Positions 25,122 through 32,700 of a stretch of 64,000 bases of DNA are shown one piece after another. The DNA is taken from the NCBI RefSeq assembly GCF_014284155.1, contig NZ_JACOFZ010000003.1, positions 303,072 through 367,071 of the forward strand. The letters are read 5' to 3'. The first letter of the stretch is position 1. Each line of letters opens with the position of its first letter. This DNA is from Affinundibacterium nitidum. Its GTDB lineage: Bacteria > Pseudomonadota > Gammaproteobacteria > Burkholderiales > Burkholderiaceae_D. The notes below the pieces were generated by a model. That model worked only from the letters and a program-made list of their open reading frames with translations. It was not told the DNA's origin and did no database searches. The translations under genes and the position numbers were made by a program.

Positions 25122-26615
25122 ATGTCTGCCGCCATTTCTGATTTACTCCAACGAGCCGTAGCACTGCATCAACAAGGACAGCTAGCTGCTGCGGAATCCT
25201 TGTATGCGCAAGTCTTGCAAATAGATGCTCGTCAATTTGATGCCTTGCATTTGATTGGCGTGATCGCGCAACAACGTGGCGACCTGCAATCGGCAATGAA
25301 TTTCTTCGGCAAAGCTCTCTTGGTCGATGCAAAGCAATCAAAGTTGCATTGCAATTTAGGAGCATGCTTACACCAAATGCAGCGTCATCAAGAAGCTCTA
25401 TCGTGTTATGACTTAGCACTGCAACTACAGGCTGACTATGTTTTAGCTTGGATCAACCGTGGCAATGTCTTACGCAGCCTAGAACGATTTGAAGAAGCCA
25501 TACGCAGCTATGAAAAAGCAATGGAATTGCAAATCGACGAAGCAGAAGCTTACTATCAGCGTGGTTTGACGCTGCAAACGATGGGGCTGCATGAAGACGC
25601 TTTGCTCGATTTTGAAGATGGCTTGCGCTGGCGAGTGCAAGAAGCACGTTGGTACTTTGCGCGCGGCTATAGTTTCCAGCAGTTGGGCCAAACGGCAAAT
25701 GCACGTCAAGCTTATTTGAGCTGCTTGCGACTCGATCCTCTTCAAGCACAAGCTCACTGTAACTTGGCCATCATTGAAAAGCATGCGGGCGACTTCGAGC
25801 AAGCGCTAAGGCATTGTGATGACGCTCTCGCAATCCAGGACAAGTTCGCCAACGCCCATTTGCAGCGTGGTCACATCTTGAAGTTAATGCATAAGCAAGC
25901 TGAAGCAGGAGCTGCTTTTCGCCGTGCTGCTGAATGCGGTATCGATGGCGCGCAAATTGAATTTCTATTAGCGGGCCTAGGTGAACACGCGGCACCTGAA
26001 TCGGCGCCGACAAGTTATGTGCGAGATTTGTTCGACCAATATGCGACGCATTTTGACCAACATTTACAGCAACAATTGCATTATCAAATTCCACAGCTCC
26101 TACAACAGGCATTATCTCGACATTCGCCACAGCAGGTGGAGAGGAGCTTGGATTTGGGTTGTGGTACGGGCCTATGCGCACAGTTCTTAAGGCCACTCAG
26201 CAAGCGCCTCACTGGCGTCGATATCTCAGCCGCGATGCTTGAACGGGCTTCGCAACTGGCGCTGTATGACCACCTTGTTTGCGATGAGATTCAGCACTTC
26301 CTGAGACAAGATGACACCTCTTACGATTTGATTTTGATGGCGGATGTCTTAGTTTATTTCGGCAATTTGCTCAGCTTGTTCGATGCCTGCTCACAGCATC
26401 TCAAACCAGGTGCGCTGTTGGCATTTTCGGTGGAACAGAGCGATGCCCAAGAATATTACTTGCAAAACTCTCAGCGTTACGCACATTCACTGGCTTATCT
26501 TAATCGCATCGCCGCAACCCAAGGCTGGGATGTACGAGAGATGCGTCTCGCAGATAGTCGACGAGAAGGTGATCAGATGTTGCAGAGCTTAATTTGCGTT
26601 TGGCAGAAAAAGTAA
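25122..26615 (+). CDS. TPR repeat-methyltransferase fusion protein
   Basis: A 497-residue protein. Residues of about 10-285 form about seven tetratricopeptide repeats (AVALHQQGQLAAAESLYAQ, then ALSCYDLALQLQADYVLAW and similar). Residues of about 305-495 are a class I methyltransferase: SLDLGCGTGLCAQFL is motif I, RLTGVDISAAMLERA is motif post-I, and DLILMADVLVYFGNL is motif II. The fusion is known among bacteria; the target may be a protein or glycolipid held by the TPRs. The ATG at 25122 is chosen because the TPR starts there; an upstream ATG at 25059 would add a hydrophobic 21-residue head and cannot be ruled out. Confidence 0.85.
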   Translation: MSAAISDLLQRAVALHQQGQLAAAESLYAQVLQIDARQFDALHLIGVIAQQRGDLQSAMNFFGKALLVDAKQSKLHCNLGACLHQMQRHQEALSCYDLALQLQADYVLAWINRGNVLRSLERFEEAIRSYEKAMELQIDEAEAYYQRGLTLQTMGLHEDALLDFEDGLRWRVQEARWYFARGYSFQQLGQTANARQAYLSCLRLDPLQAQAHCNLAIIEKHAGDFEQALRHCDDALAIQDKFANAHLQRGHILKLMHKQAEAGAAFRRAAECGIDGAQIEFLLAGLGEHAAPESAPTSYVRDLFDQYATHFDQHLQQQLHYQIPQLLQQALSRHSPQQVERSLDLGCGTGLCAQFLRPLSKRLTGVDISAAMLERASQLALYDHLVCDEIQHFLRQDDTSYDLILMADVLVYFGNLLSLFDACSQHLKPGALLAFSVEQSDAQEYYLQNSQRYAHSLAYLNRIAATQGWDVREMRLADSRREGDQMLQSLICVWQKK

Positions 26616-26651
26616 AGGCAAATGCTGATTCAACGAGAATAGCCGAAGAAT

Positions 26652-26873
26652 TTACTGAATGATTTTCGCTACCAGCTTGCGCGCCAGCGGTGCGAAGATC
26701 ACTACTAAAGGGAAGGCACAAATCCATGCGGCGAGAAACGCCTTGGACCAACGTCCGAAGTAACCGGCATCAATTCCAGTATTCAATGCTGTCAAGATAC
26801 CAGACATACAAAATGCCATAAACATGGACATCAGGGCGGCGAATAGTAATTGCTGTTTTTTCTCTTTAGTCAT
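26652..26873 (-). CDS. DUF2798 small membrane protein
   Basis: A 73-residue protein with two membrane helices (LLFAALMSMFMAFCMSGIL and AFLAAWICAFPLVVIFAPL) and the KKQQLLF opening and PLARKLV end of DUF2798, a family of small inner-membrane proteins of unknown function. The ATG at 26873 is used rather than an upstream start in the longer frame. It converges with the TPR-methyltransferase gene. Confidence 0.8.
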   Translation of the reverse strand: MTKEKKQQLLFAALMSMFMAFCMSGILTALNTGIDAGYFGRWSKAFLAAWICAFPLVVIFAPLARKLVAKIIQ

Positions 26874-27029
26874 GCTCAAATCCAATCTATATCGGCCCAT
26901 AGTTTAACACGCACAGCAAATGCCAGTTTCGTCCCAAACACTATTGCAAAAATGTCTTCACTCGTTACAATGGCGCTTTCCGCTTCAACTTGTTTTAGCT
27001 GTCGCAATAAAGCGCAAAGGATCGTGTAC

Positions 27030-27881
27030 ATGAAACGAACCCAGACTCATTTCTCAATGACGACTTCAGCAAAGTTACTCGGGCTGGGTGTCGCACTGAG
27101 TTTGTCGCTTAGTTCTTGCGCCAGCCATGTCGTCTACACCACGGGGCACACGGGCATCAATAATGTTCCTTTGGCCTATTCAAAAATGGGGAGTGGCGGC
27201 CCAACCGTGGTGTTCCAATCAGGGCTTGGAGATGGCAAAGATAGTTGGTCACCAATAGCGTCAAGTCTCGCGCGTGGTAGCCAAGTGTTTGCCTATGATC
27301 GTCCAGGCTATGGCGATAGTAAAGAAAGTAGCGCAGCACGCGATCCATGCACCATCGCGACAGAACTCCGCAGCGCCTTACATCAGGCTGGCGTACGCCC
27401 ACCTTTCTTGTTGGTAGGTCATTCGATTGGTGGCATCTATCAATATGCCTTCGCCCGTATGTATGCTGAAGATGTTCTTGGCGTAGTACTAATCGACCCT
27501 ACGCATCCACGCCATTGGGAAACTATACAAGCGCAGTCACCGACACTGACGGCAACGATGAAGACAGTGCGCTTGGTTGGATTTTCAGCCACTGAACGCC
27601 GCGAGTTTGATGAGCAAACTACTTGCTTGGATCGTTTTGATTTTAAACAGCCACTCACGATGCCTGTGAAGGTCATGCTACGGACCGAATTTCAGAAGAT
27701 AGAGAGTGGTGCTTTTGAGAAGATAGTGAAAGACTTGCAGCCCGATTGGAAAACCATTACCGGCACGCCTGAACTCATCTACGTTCAAGGTGCCGGTCAT
27801 TACATCCATCGAGATCAAACACAGCAAGTGATTAAAACGATTGCAGATTTTCGTTCCGAAGTTTCACATCAAGCGAAATAG
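27030..27881 (+). CDS. alpha/beta hydrolase lipoprotein
   Basis: A 283-residue lipoprotein with lipobox SLSSC. The hydrolase fold shows GGPTVVFQSGLGDGKDSW (oxyanion region), SQVFAYDRPGYGDS, the nucleophile elbow LVGHSIGGIYQYAFA (GHSIGG), VVLIDPTHPRHW and the terminal catalytic His in VQGAGHYIHRDQ. The likely role is envelope-located ester or lactone hydrolysis; substrate unknown. AAAGGA precedes the ATG at 27030, which starts the signal; the much longer frame is rejected. Confidence 0.9.
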   Translation: MKRTQTHFSMTTSAKLLGLGVALSLSLSSCASHVVYTTGHTGINNVPLAYSKMGSGGPTVVFQSGLGDGKDSWSPIASSLARGSQVFAYDRPGYGDSKESSAARDPCTIATELRSALHQAGVRPPFLLVGHSIGGIYQYAFARMYAEDVLGVVLIDPTHPRHWETIQAQSPTLTATMKTVRLVGFSATERREFDEQTTCLDRFDFKQPLTMPVKVMLRTEFQKIESGAFEKIVKDLQPDWKTITGTPELIYVQGAGHYIHRDQTQQVIKTIADFRSEVSHQAK

Positions 27882-27891
27882 ATTTTCAGCC

Positions 27892-28284
27892 TCAGCCGAT
27901 ACAAAACAGGGCAATACTGACAGCTACGCCAGCGAACCAGATTAAAGACCTCAAGGTCGCCTTGTCGGCCAAATAGGCGCCAACGTAGAGACAGCGGATA
28001 CCAATAAAGCTCATCGCTAACAGATCAATCGTGCTTTGATTCGCATGATTCATTTGCGCGATCAACACTCCCGCGATAAACAAAGGCAAGGCTTCGAAAC
28101 CATTCTTTTGGGCAGCGATCGCACGTTGCTGCCAGCCTGTGAGTTTCTGTTCCCAATCGCGCGGATGATGATTGTCGTAGCCACCATTACGACGTGAAAC
28201 ACGTCCTAAACTGCCTTTGGCAAAACCTACGGTAACCACGGGTAAAAAGCAAGCTGCCATCACACACCAATTTGCAATGCTCAT
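27892..28284 (-). CDS. MAPEG-like membrane protein
   Basis: A 130-residue protein with about four helices. RAIAAQKNGFEALPLFIAGV is the MAPEG signature (the Gln/Asn-rich R-A-x-x-A-x-x-N-x-x-E-x-x-P pattern), and IGIRCLYVGAYLADK matches the third helix. It is similar in type to the gene at 6831 but not close in sequence. Ten bases separate its stop from the hydrolase stop on the other strand. Confidence 0.85.
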   Translation of the reverse strand: MSIANWCVMAACFLPVVTVGFAKGSLGRVSRRNGGYDNHHPRDWEQKLTGWQQRAIAAQKNGFEALPLFIAGVLIAQMNHANQSTIDLLAMSFIGIRCLYVGAYLADKATLRSLIWFAGVAVSIALFCIG

Positions 28285-28483
28285 TTTCTTCTCCTTTTCA
28301 ATTTTTGTTCTGACAGCGGCAAAGCCAGCTGCAACGCACTCACTCTACATTAGGCTGACAAATTTTTCAGACTATTTCTAGAGAATCCCATCTAGCTCCT
28401 GACGTCAACAGTTTGTGGTTCGACCCCGTTCTTGGCATACGTAGATCAACTACGCAACTTAATAAACAAAGGATGAACCCATC

Positions 28484-29023
28484 ATGAACAAGTTAATCGC
28501 TACTCTTATCGCTTCTACTTTCGCCATGGGTGCAGCTTTCGCACAATCCCCAGCGACGACAGCAACGACAACAACACCAGCAGCGGCGCCTGTAACAACA
28601 ACGACTAGCCCAGCGCCAGCAGCAACGAGCGCAGCACCGAATAAGGCTGCGCCAGCAGCGGTTTTAACAGCGGCAACAGCACCTGTCGCCCCAGCAGCGA
28701 CACCTGCGCCGGTAAAGGCCGAAGCAGCCGTTGTGGCAGCAAAGCATGAAGCTAAAGCAGCTACAGCAACACAACCTGTACTGACATCGGAAACGAAAAC
28801 TGTGATGAAAACGCCAGAGCCTGCGACAGTTGTAAAGAAAGAAGTGACCAAAAAAGCGGCCACTAAACACGCTGAGCACGCAAAACATACTGGCAAGAAA
28901 AACGCTGACGTGAAGGTATCGAAAGTCGACGCAAAACCATCGACTACTTCAACATCAGCAACGACTTCAACTACTGCTGTCGCTGCAACAACTACGCCAG
29001 CAAAAATGGCGACAGCGAAGTAA
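28484..29023 (+). CDS. Ala/Thr/Pro/Lys-rich exported protein
   Basis: A 179-residue precursor with a signal peptide (MNKLIATLIASTFAMGAAFA). The mature part is low-complexity: an Ala/Thr/Pro-rich first half, a Lys/Ala/His-rich middle (KKAATKHAEHAKHTGKK) and a Ser/Thr-rich tail. No globular domain can be seen. Similar exported, disordered, often basic proteins occur in beta-proteobacteria; the function is unknown. GTTGC-type intrinsic terminator follows at 29088. The reverse strand is open over much of the gene only because of its composition. Confidence 0.75.
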   Translation: MNKLIATLIASTFAMGAAFAQSPATTATTTTPAAAPVTTTTSPAPAATSAAPNKAAPAAVLTAATAPVAPAATPAPVKAEAAVVAAKHEAKAATATQPVLTSETKTVMKTPEPATVVKKEVTKKAATKHAEHAKHTGKKNADVKVSKVDAKPSTTSTSATTSTTAVAATTTPAKMATAK

Positions 29024-29087
29024 TTGTCACGAACGAAGGTTCATGCAGACGGTTTAGGTTCCTTGGCGGCGCCTAAACTATCGGCAG

Positions 29088-29112
29088 CGCCGGTCTCTCG
29101 ACCGGCGTTTTT
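29088..29112 (+). terminator. intrinsic terminator of the Ala-rich exported protein gene
   Basis: GC-rich stem CGCCGGTC/GACCGGCG with a TCTC loop, followed by five T, 65 bases after the stop at 29023. Confidence 0.88.
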
Positions 29113-29171
29113 CGTTAACTTGTTACAGTTTCCATTATGCTTCCCTATGGCGCACGCAATGAGCGCCACAC

Positions 29172-29780
29172 TTACTTGATCAAACCCTCGGCTTTCATCG
29201 CCGCGACCGTTGCAGGACGTGCGGCAACACGCGCGCGCAATGCGTTCAGGTTTGCCAAGCCGGTAATATCAACACCGACCAATGGCGCCCAGTTGGTAAC
29301 ATTGAATAAATAGGTATCTGCAATCGTATATTGCGCTCCCATCAAATACTCTTTACCCGCAAGCTCGCGATCGGTAAAGCTCAGTCGTTCCAAGACCTTT
29401 TGTTTTGCCATTTCTTTGTACTCTGCGGGTGCAGCGGGATTAAACAGAGGTGAGAAATTTTTATGAATTTCGGTACTTATAAAATTCAACCATTCTTGCG
29501 TTTTGTAGCGCTCAAAGTTTCCGGCTGCAGGTAAAAGATTTTTTTCAGGAGCCAAATCGGCGAGATATTGCGAGATCACTGGACCTTCGCGCAGCTGGCG
29601 ACCATCATCTAACACTAACAGCGGGACATAACCAAGCGGATTGACCAGGTAATAATCGCTACCGTCGGGTAGTTTATGCGTTTTGGTCGGTGCCAAGATT
29701 GCCTCATAGCTCGCACCAATTTCTTCCAAAATGATGTGCGTGGTTAAGGAACATGCGCCGGTTGAGAAATACAGTTTCAT
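29172..29780 (-). CDS. gstA: beta-class glutathione S-transferase
   Basis: A 202-residue GST. MKLYFSTGACSLTTHIILEE carries Cys10, the beta-class residue, and NPLGYVPLLVLDDGRQLREG is the glutathione-binding loop with cis-Pro. The second domain has STEIHKNFSPLF (the conserved His106 region) and AGKEYLMGAQYTIADTYLFN. Beta-class enzymes conjugate glutathione to electrophiles and protect against oxidative stress in proteobacteria. It is monocistronic, with 187 bases to the upstream small exported protein gene. Confidence 0.93.
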   Translation of the reverse strand: MKLYFSTGACSLTTHIILEEIGASYEAILAPTKTHKLPDGSDYYLVNPLGYVPLLVLDDGRQLREGPVISQYLADLAPEKNLLPAAGNFERYKTQEWLNFISTEIHKNFSPLFNPAAPAEYKEMAKQKVLERLSFTDRELAGKEYLMGAQYTIADTYLFNVTNWAPLVGVDITGLANLNALRARVAARPATVAAMKAEGLIK

Positions 29781-29967
29781 TACAGTGTGCTCCGTAAAAT
29801 AGAGAGAAAGGGATTGAACAAGGCTTCAAGTTCATCGGCGATCGAGAAAAAGCGGATGATGCATCGACTCGGGAAGCGATGTCTTCAATTTATTACGCCG
29901 TCTATACTACTGCAAAGCTCGACAATTCGTCGCCAGTGCACTTGTTTTACCGAAGGTTAGCAAGGAA

Positions 29968-30276
29968 CTATTTGGCTGAATGTTGTGGCAATTTATCGAG
30001 CTCTTTTTTGGCCTTACCCTGTTTTTCGACCTCAGCCTTTTTCACATTGGCTGCAACTTGTTGTTCGTCTTTTTGAGTCTTTTGTGCAAGCTCATCGGCA
30101 TTCATCGCACGTGGAGAGACCAATTCATAAAAGTCAGCCAGTGGGCCATTTTTGAGTTGTACTTGTTCGATACGCGCAGGAGCAGTTACGTTCTGCGTAC
30201 TCGTTGTTTGTTGCGCGATAGCGGGAAGGTTTAAACTAAATAAGACGATGATGGCTACGTTTGTAATGCTTTTCAT
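29968..30276 (-). CDS. small charged periplasmic protein, unknown
   Basis: A 102-residue precursor with a signal peptide (MKSITNVAIIVLFSLNLPAIA). The mature part holds LKNGPLADFYELVSPRAMNAD and a highly charged helical tail of Lys, Glu and Gln (QKTQKDEQQVAANVKKAEVE). GAGGAG precedes the ATG. Function not recognised; the neighbouring divergent HxlR gene may control it. Confidence 0.7.
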   Translation of the reverse strand: MKSITNVAIIVLFSLNLPAIAQQTTSTQNVTAPARIEQVQLKNGPLADFYELVSPRAMNADELAQKTQKDEQQVAANVKKAEVEKQGKAKKELDKLPQHSAK

Positions 30277-30399
30277 GGGAATTCTCCTCAATTTGTTAAA
30301 AATGCTTAAGTGCACACTAGAATGATTTTCTTCTCAGCGGCCTTAGCCTAAAGGGCGATTCCTTTGCAAAATAATATCGAAAAGAACATCGCCTAACGC

Positions 30400-30428
30400 T
30401 TAGTCACTTTTAAAACGCAAGTAACTAA
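30400..30428. promoter_or_regulatory. candidate HxlR operator
   Basis: Inverted repeat TTAGTCACTT-N9-AAGTAACTAA, with one mismatch between arms, in the divergent region between the small exported gene and the HxlR-type regulator. HxlR-family proteins bind palindromes of this kind and the position suits control in both directions. Confidence 0.55.
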
Positions 30429-30536
30429 GTGCATCATATAACATAGACTTTCATTTTGCAAGTGTGTAGAATCAGGTGCATCCGCATTAAGCCCCAAATC
30501 GAAAATACACTCCCTCAGCGCCCGAAAGAAACGATC

Positions 30537-31019
30537 ATGAGCAAGAAAGCCGAAGTGGCGACCACCAGCATTGCCTGTCCCTTAGCGCGCACCGCACGGT
30601 TAGTCGGTGACGAATGGATTTTGCTGATCCTGCGTGAACTGTTCAAGCGACCACATAAATTTGATGAGCTACAAAAAGCGTCGGGTGCAGCTACGAATAT
30701 TTTGACCAATCGCCTGCAGCGTATGATGGAAGCGGGGATGATCAAGAAAACACCGTATCAAGAACGCCCTCTACGTTACGAATATAAGCTGGCGAGAGCT
30801 GGATATGCGATGTTGCCAATGCTGTTGGAAATGATGCGTTATAGCGAAGACTACTTTCCAAGCGCCGAGGAAGCGCCAAATCAATTGCGCCATGTCGATT
30901 GCGGCCAGCTCACGAAAGCAGGCCAACGTTGTTCGCATTGCGGTGGAGAGTTGTCGATTCATAACCTGCGTATGGAACCGACGAAACCGTCCCAGGCCGA
31001 GGCAGCCGCATCAAGTTAA
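30537..31019 (+). CDS. HxlR family transcriptional regulator
   Basis: A 160-residue winged-helix regulator. SIACPLARTARLVGDEWILL with ILRELFKRPHKFDELQKASG and TNILTNRLQRMMEAGMI is the HxlR core, with the Cys near the N-terminus that serves as a redox or electrophile sensor in several members. The C-terminal DCGQLTKAGQRCSHCGGEL is a common cysteine-bearing tail. The inverted repeat at 30400 is the probable operator. Its 3' end overlaps the convergent AlkD-like gene by nine bases. Confidence 0.92.
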   Translation: MSKKAEVATTSIACPLARTARLVGDEWILLILRELFKRPHKFDELQKASGAATNILTNRLQRMMEAGMIKKTPYQERPLRYEYKLARAGYAMLPMLLEMMRYSEDYFPSAEEAPNQLRHVDCGQLTKAGQRCSHCGGELSIHNLRMEPTKPSQAEAAASS

Positions 31020-31691
31020 GTGCTTGAGCGCTTCTCGAACGCTCAATTTAGCAAATTCTTTTTCGTATTCCGTGAAGAATTCTCGTACGAAGGTCGGATT
31101 CCAACGACCATAATCACGGAAAGCCCAACCGATTGCTTTGCGAATAAAGAAATCGTCTTCTTTTGCTAGCGATTTGGCATAGGTCGCCAATCGTCGTGCA
31201 TCAGTATCGAGGCGCCAGCCCAGTTGGTGGGTCATCACCATTCTTCGCACCCACATTACGTCGTGTTGCAATGCTTGATCCATCAAGTCGTGCGCAGCTT
31301 GGCCTCGTTTTTTAGCGGGCAGCAAAATGTCGCCGATCACCGCATTCAAACCATCCACACTATCCCACCAACTGCGCTGTTGGGCTAAGTGGAGTAATTG
31401 CGGAACATGCTCTACCTGCAGCACCTTCCTATGACGCGCCAACGTATCAATCGCGACATAGTGATACTCGCGATAGCGCAAACCCCACAGGGCTTCTGCT
31501 AATTGTAAGACCTGCTCGGCCGTGAACATCGGCTGCCCTAGGCTCTTGATCAAGGCACGGCGTTCCGGTGTCTTGATGCCAAGGAAGGAAAACTGATGCA
31601 GCATATAAGCTTCCATGCCCGCCATATTTTCAGGGCGTGCATGAGCAATCAAACTTTGTTGAATCTGTTCGAAATAGTCAGGGGCTTGCAT
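31011..31691 (-). CDS. DNA alkylation repair protein (AlkD-like)
   Basis: A 226-residue all-helical HEAT-like repeat protein. The family segments are MLHQFSFLGIKTPERRAL, REYHYVAIDTLARHR, SWWDSVDGLNAVIG (with Trp-Asp in the active-site region), HDVMWVRRMVMTHQLGW and FFIRKAIGWAFRDYGRW. AlkD-type glycosylases remove N3- and N7-alkyl purines from DNA. The ATG at 31691 opens the family motif; the longer frame is rejected. It overlaps hxlR by nine bases and follows the Cys/Gly-rich protein gene by 42 bases on the same strand. Confidence 0.9.
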   Translation of the reverse strand: MQAPDYFEQIQQSLIAHARPENMAGMEAYMLHQFSFLGIKTPERRALIKSLGQPMFTAEQVLQLAEALWGLRYREYHYVAIDTLARHRKVLQVEHVPQLLHLAQQRSWWDSVDGLNAVIGDILLPAKKRGQAAHDLMDQALQHDVMWVRRMVMTHQLGWRLDTDARRLATYAKSLAKEDDFFIRKAIGWAFRDYGRWNPTFVREFFTEYEKEFAKLSVREALKHLT

Positions 31692-31732
31692 GTGTTGGTA
31701 GGAAGATTTTGAGTATGAGTTTCTAGTGTAAC

Positions 31733-32557
31733 TTAGGAACCACAACCGCCGCCACCGCAGCCTCCTCCACAAGAGCTTCCGCAGCTACCGCCGTCCGCAC
31801 ATCCGCTGTCACTGGCATCACAACTTGATGAGCTTCCGCACGAAGAACCAGAACTGTAGGAGGATGAAGTCTCCCGTCTTATCTTTTCAGTACGGTAGGC
31901 GTCGAATGCGCTTTGACTGATCAAGCCCACCGACAAGAGGTAGAAGGGATCTAAGCTAACTGGGAAACTCAAGTTGCCGATGGCGCGCCCTTTGCCATCC
32001 ATGTCTTGGTAGCCCACGCCATTGTCTTTCACTCGATAAGCATAGCCCTCTGGCATCTTGAGTCGACGATCTAAGCTAAACAGGAGTGGAAGGTATGCGC
32101 CGGCGGGGTCATGTCCTGTGCGGATGCGTGCTGATACTAAGGTATTAGCTAGGGCATCCGACATTGCTACCGGCATACGCTCTGCCTCGAGGTGAGGAAT
32201 TTCGCGACCGAAGTACCGTTGGCAGAAGCTCTCAATTTGCAAACCCTGCTGGGCTGCATTCGGCAGACTCAGCCACGCATGCCATATCGAATCCGCGGCC
32301 TTGGATGGTAGACCACAGGGTCGATCGCTGTGGCTGACAAAATCGAAAAACATCATCAAGCCCTCGGCTGCACGGACAAAAAAAATGGCATCCCTTGGGA
32401 TGCCATGAAATTCTTGTGGTGCACATTGTTGCCAATGTTCGAAGAGCCCCGGTGGAAGGTCTTCCAGTTGCATCTGAAAGCGTGAACGCTGCAGGTGGTG
32501 CTGATAACGATAATTGATCCAAATTTGTTTTACTTTGCTACTGATGTGTTTCAACAT
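31733..32557 (-). CDS. protein with Cys/Gly/Ser-rich tail
   Basis: A 274-residue protein of unknown function. Residues of about 1-220 look folded: KAADSIWHAWLSLPNAAQQGL and FCQRYFGREIPHLEAERM (a WH...CxxxFGxxxxH pattern resembling that of glycine-rich domain proteins), then DNGVGYQDMDGKGRAIGNLS. The last 50 residues are almost only Ser, Gly, Cys and Asp, with repeated SCGSS and GGCGG units and about nine cysteines, a metal-binding or disulfide-rich tail. No signal peptide is evident. It precedes the AlkD-like gene, probably in the same transcript. AGGAG precedes the ATG. Confidence 0.7.
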   Translation of the reverse strand: MLKHISSKVKQIWINYRYQHHLQRSRFQMQLEDLPPGLFEHWQQCAPQEFHGIPRDAIFFVRAAEGLMMFFDFVSHSDRPCGLPSKAADSIWHAWLSLPNAAQQGLQIESFCQRYFGREIPHLEAERMPVAMSDALANTLVSARIRTGHDPAGAYLPLLFSLDRRLKMPEGYAYRVKDNGVGYQDMDGKGRAIGNLSFPVSLDPFYLLSVGLISQSAFDAYRTEKIRRETSSSYSSGSSCGSSSSCDASDSGCADGGSCGSSCGGGCGGGGCGS

Positions 32558-32700
32558 TTACTTTCTCCTTTATTGTTGTTTTTAGTTTTTTCATTTCTCT
32601 TTTTTTGCTCCTAAAGCATAAATCGAAAATATGACAAATTCATGACAACACAGCGATGGCGATAAAGTTCGAAAAAATTGTCAGCACAATGCAACATGCG

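Noticed and set aside
28405-28435. Possible tRNA T-loop-like GGTTCGACC string
   Set aside because: The flanking bases do not form the T-stem or acceptor stem, so no tRNA is called.
28459-28896. 145-codon minus-strand open frame opposite the Ala/Thr-rich protein
   Set aside because: It is open only because of the base composition of the low-complexity gene; no signal, ribosome site or family match.
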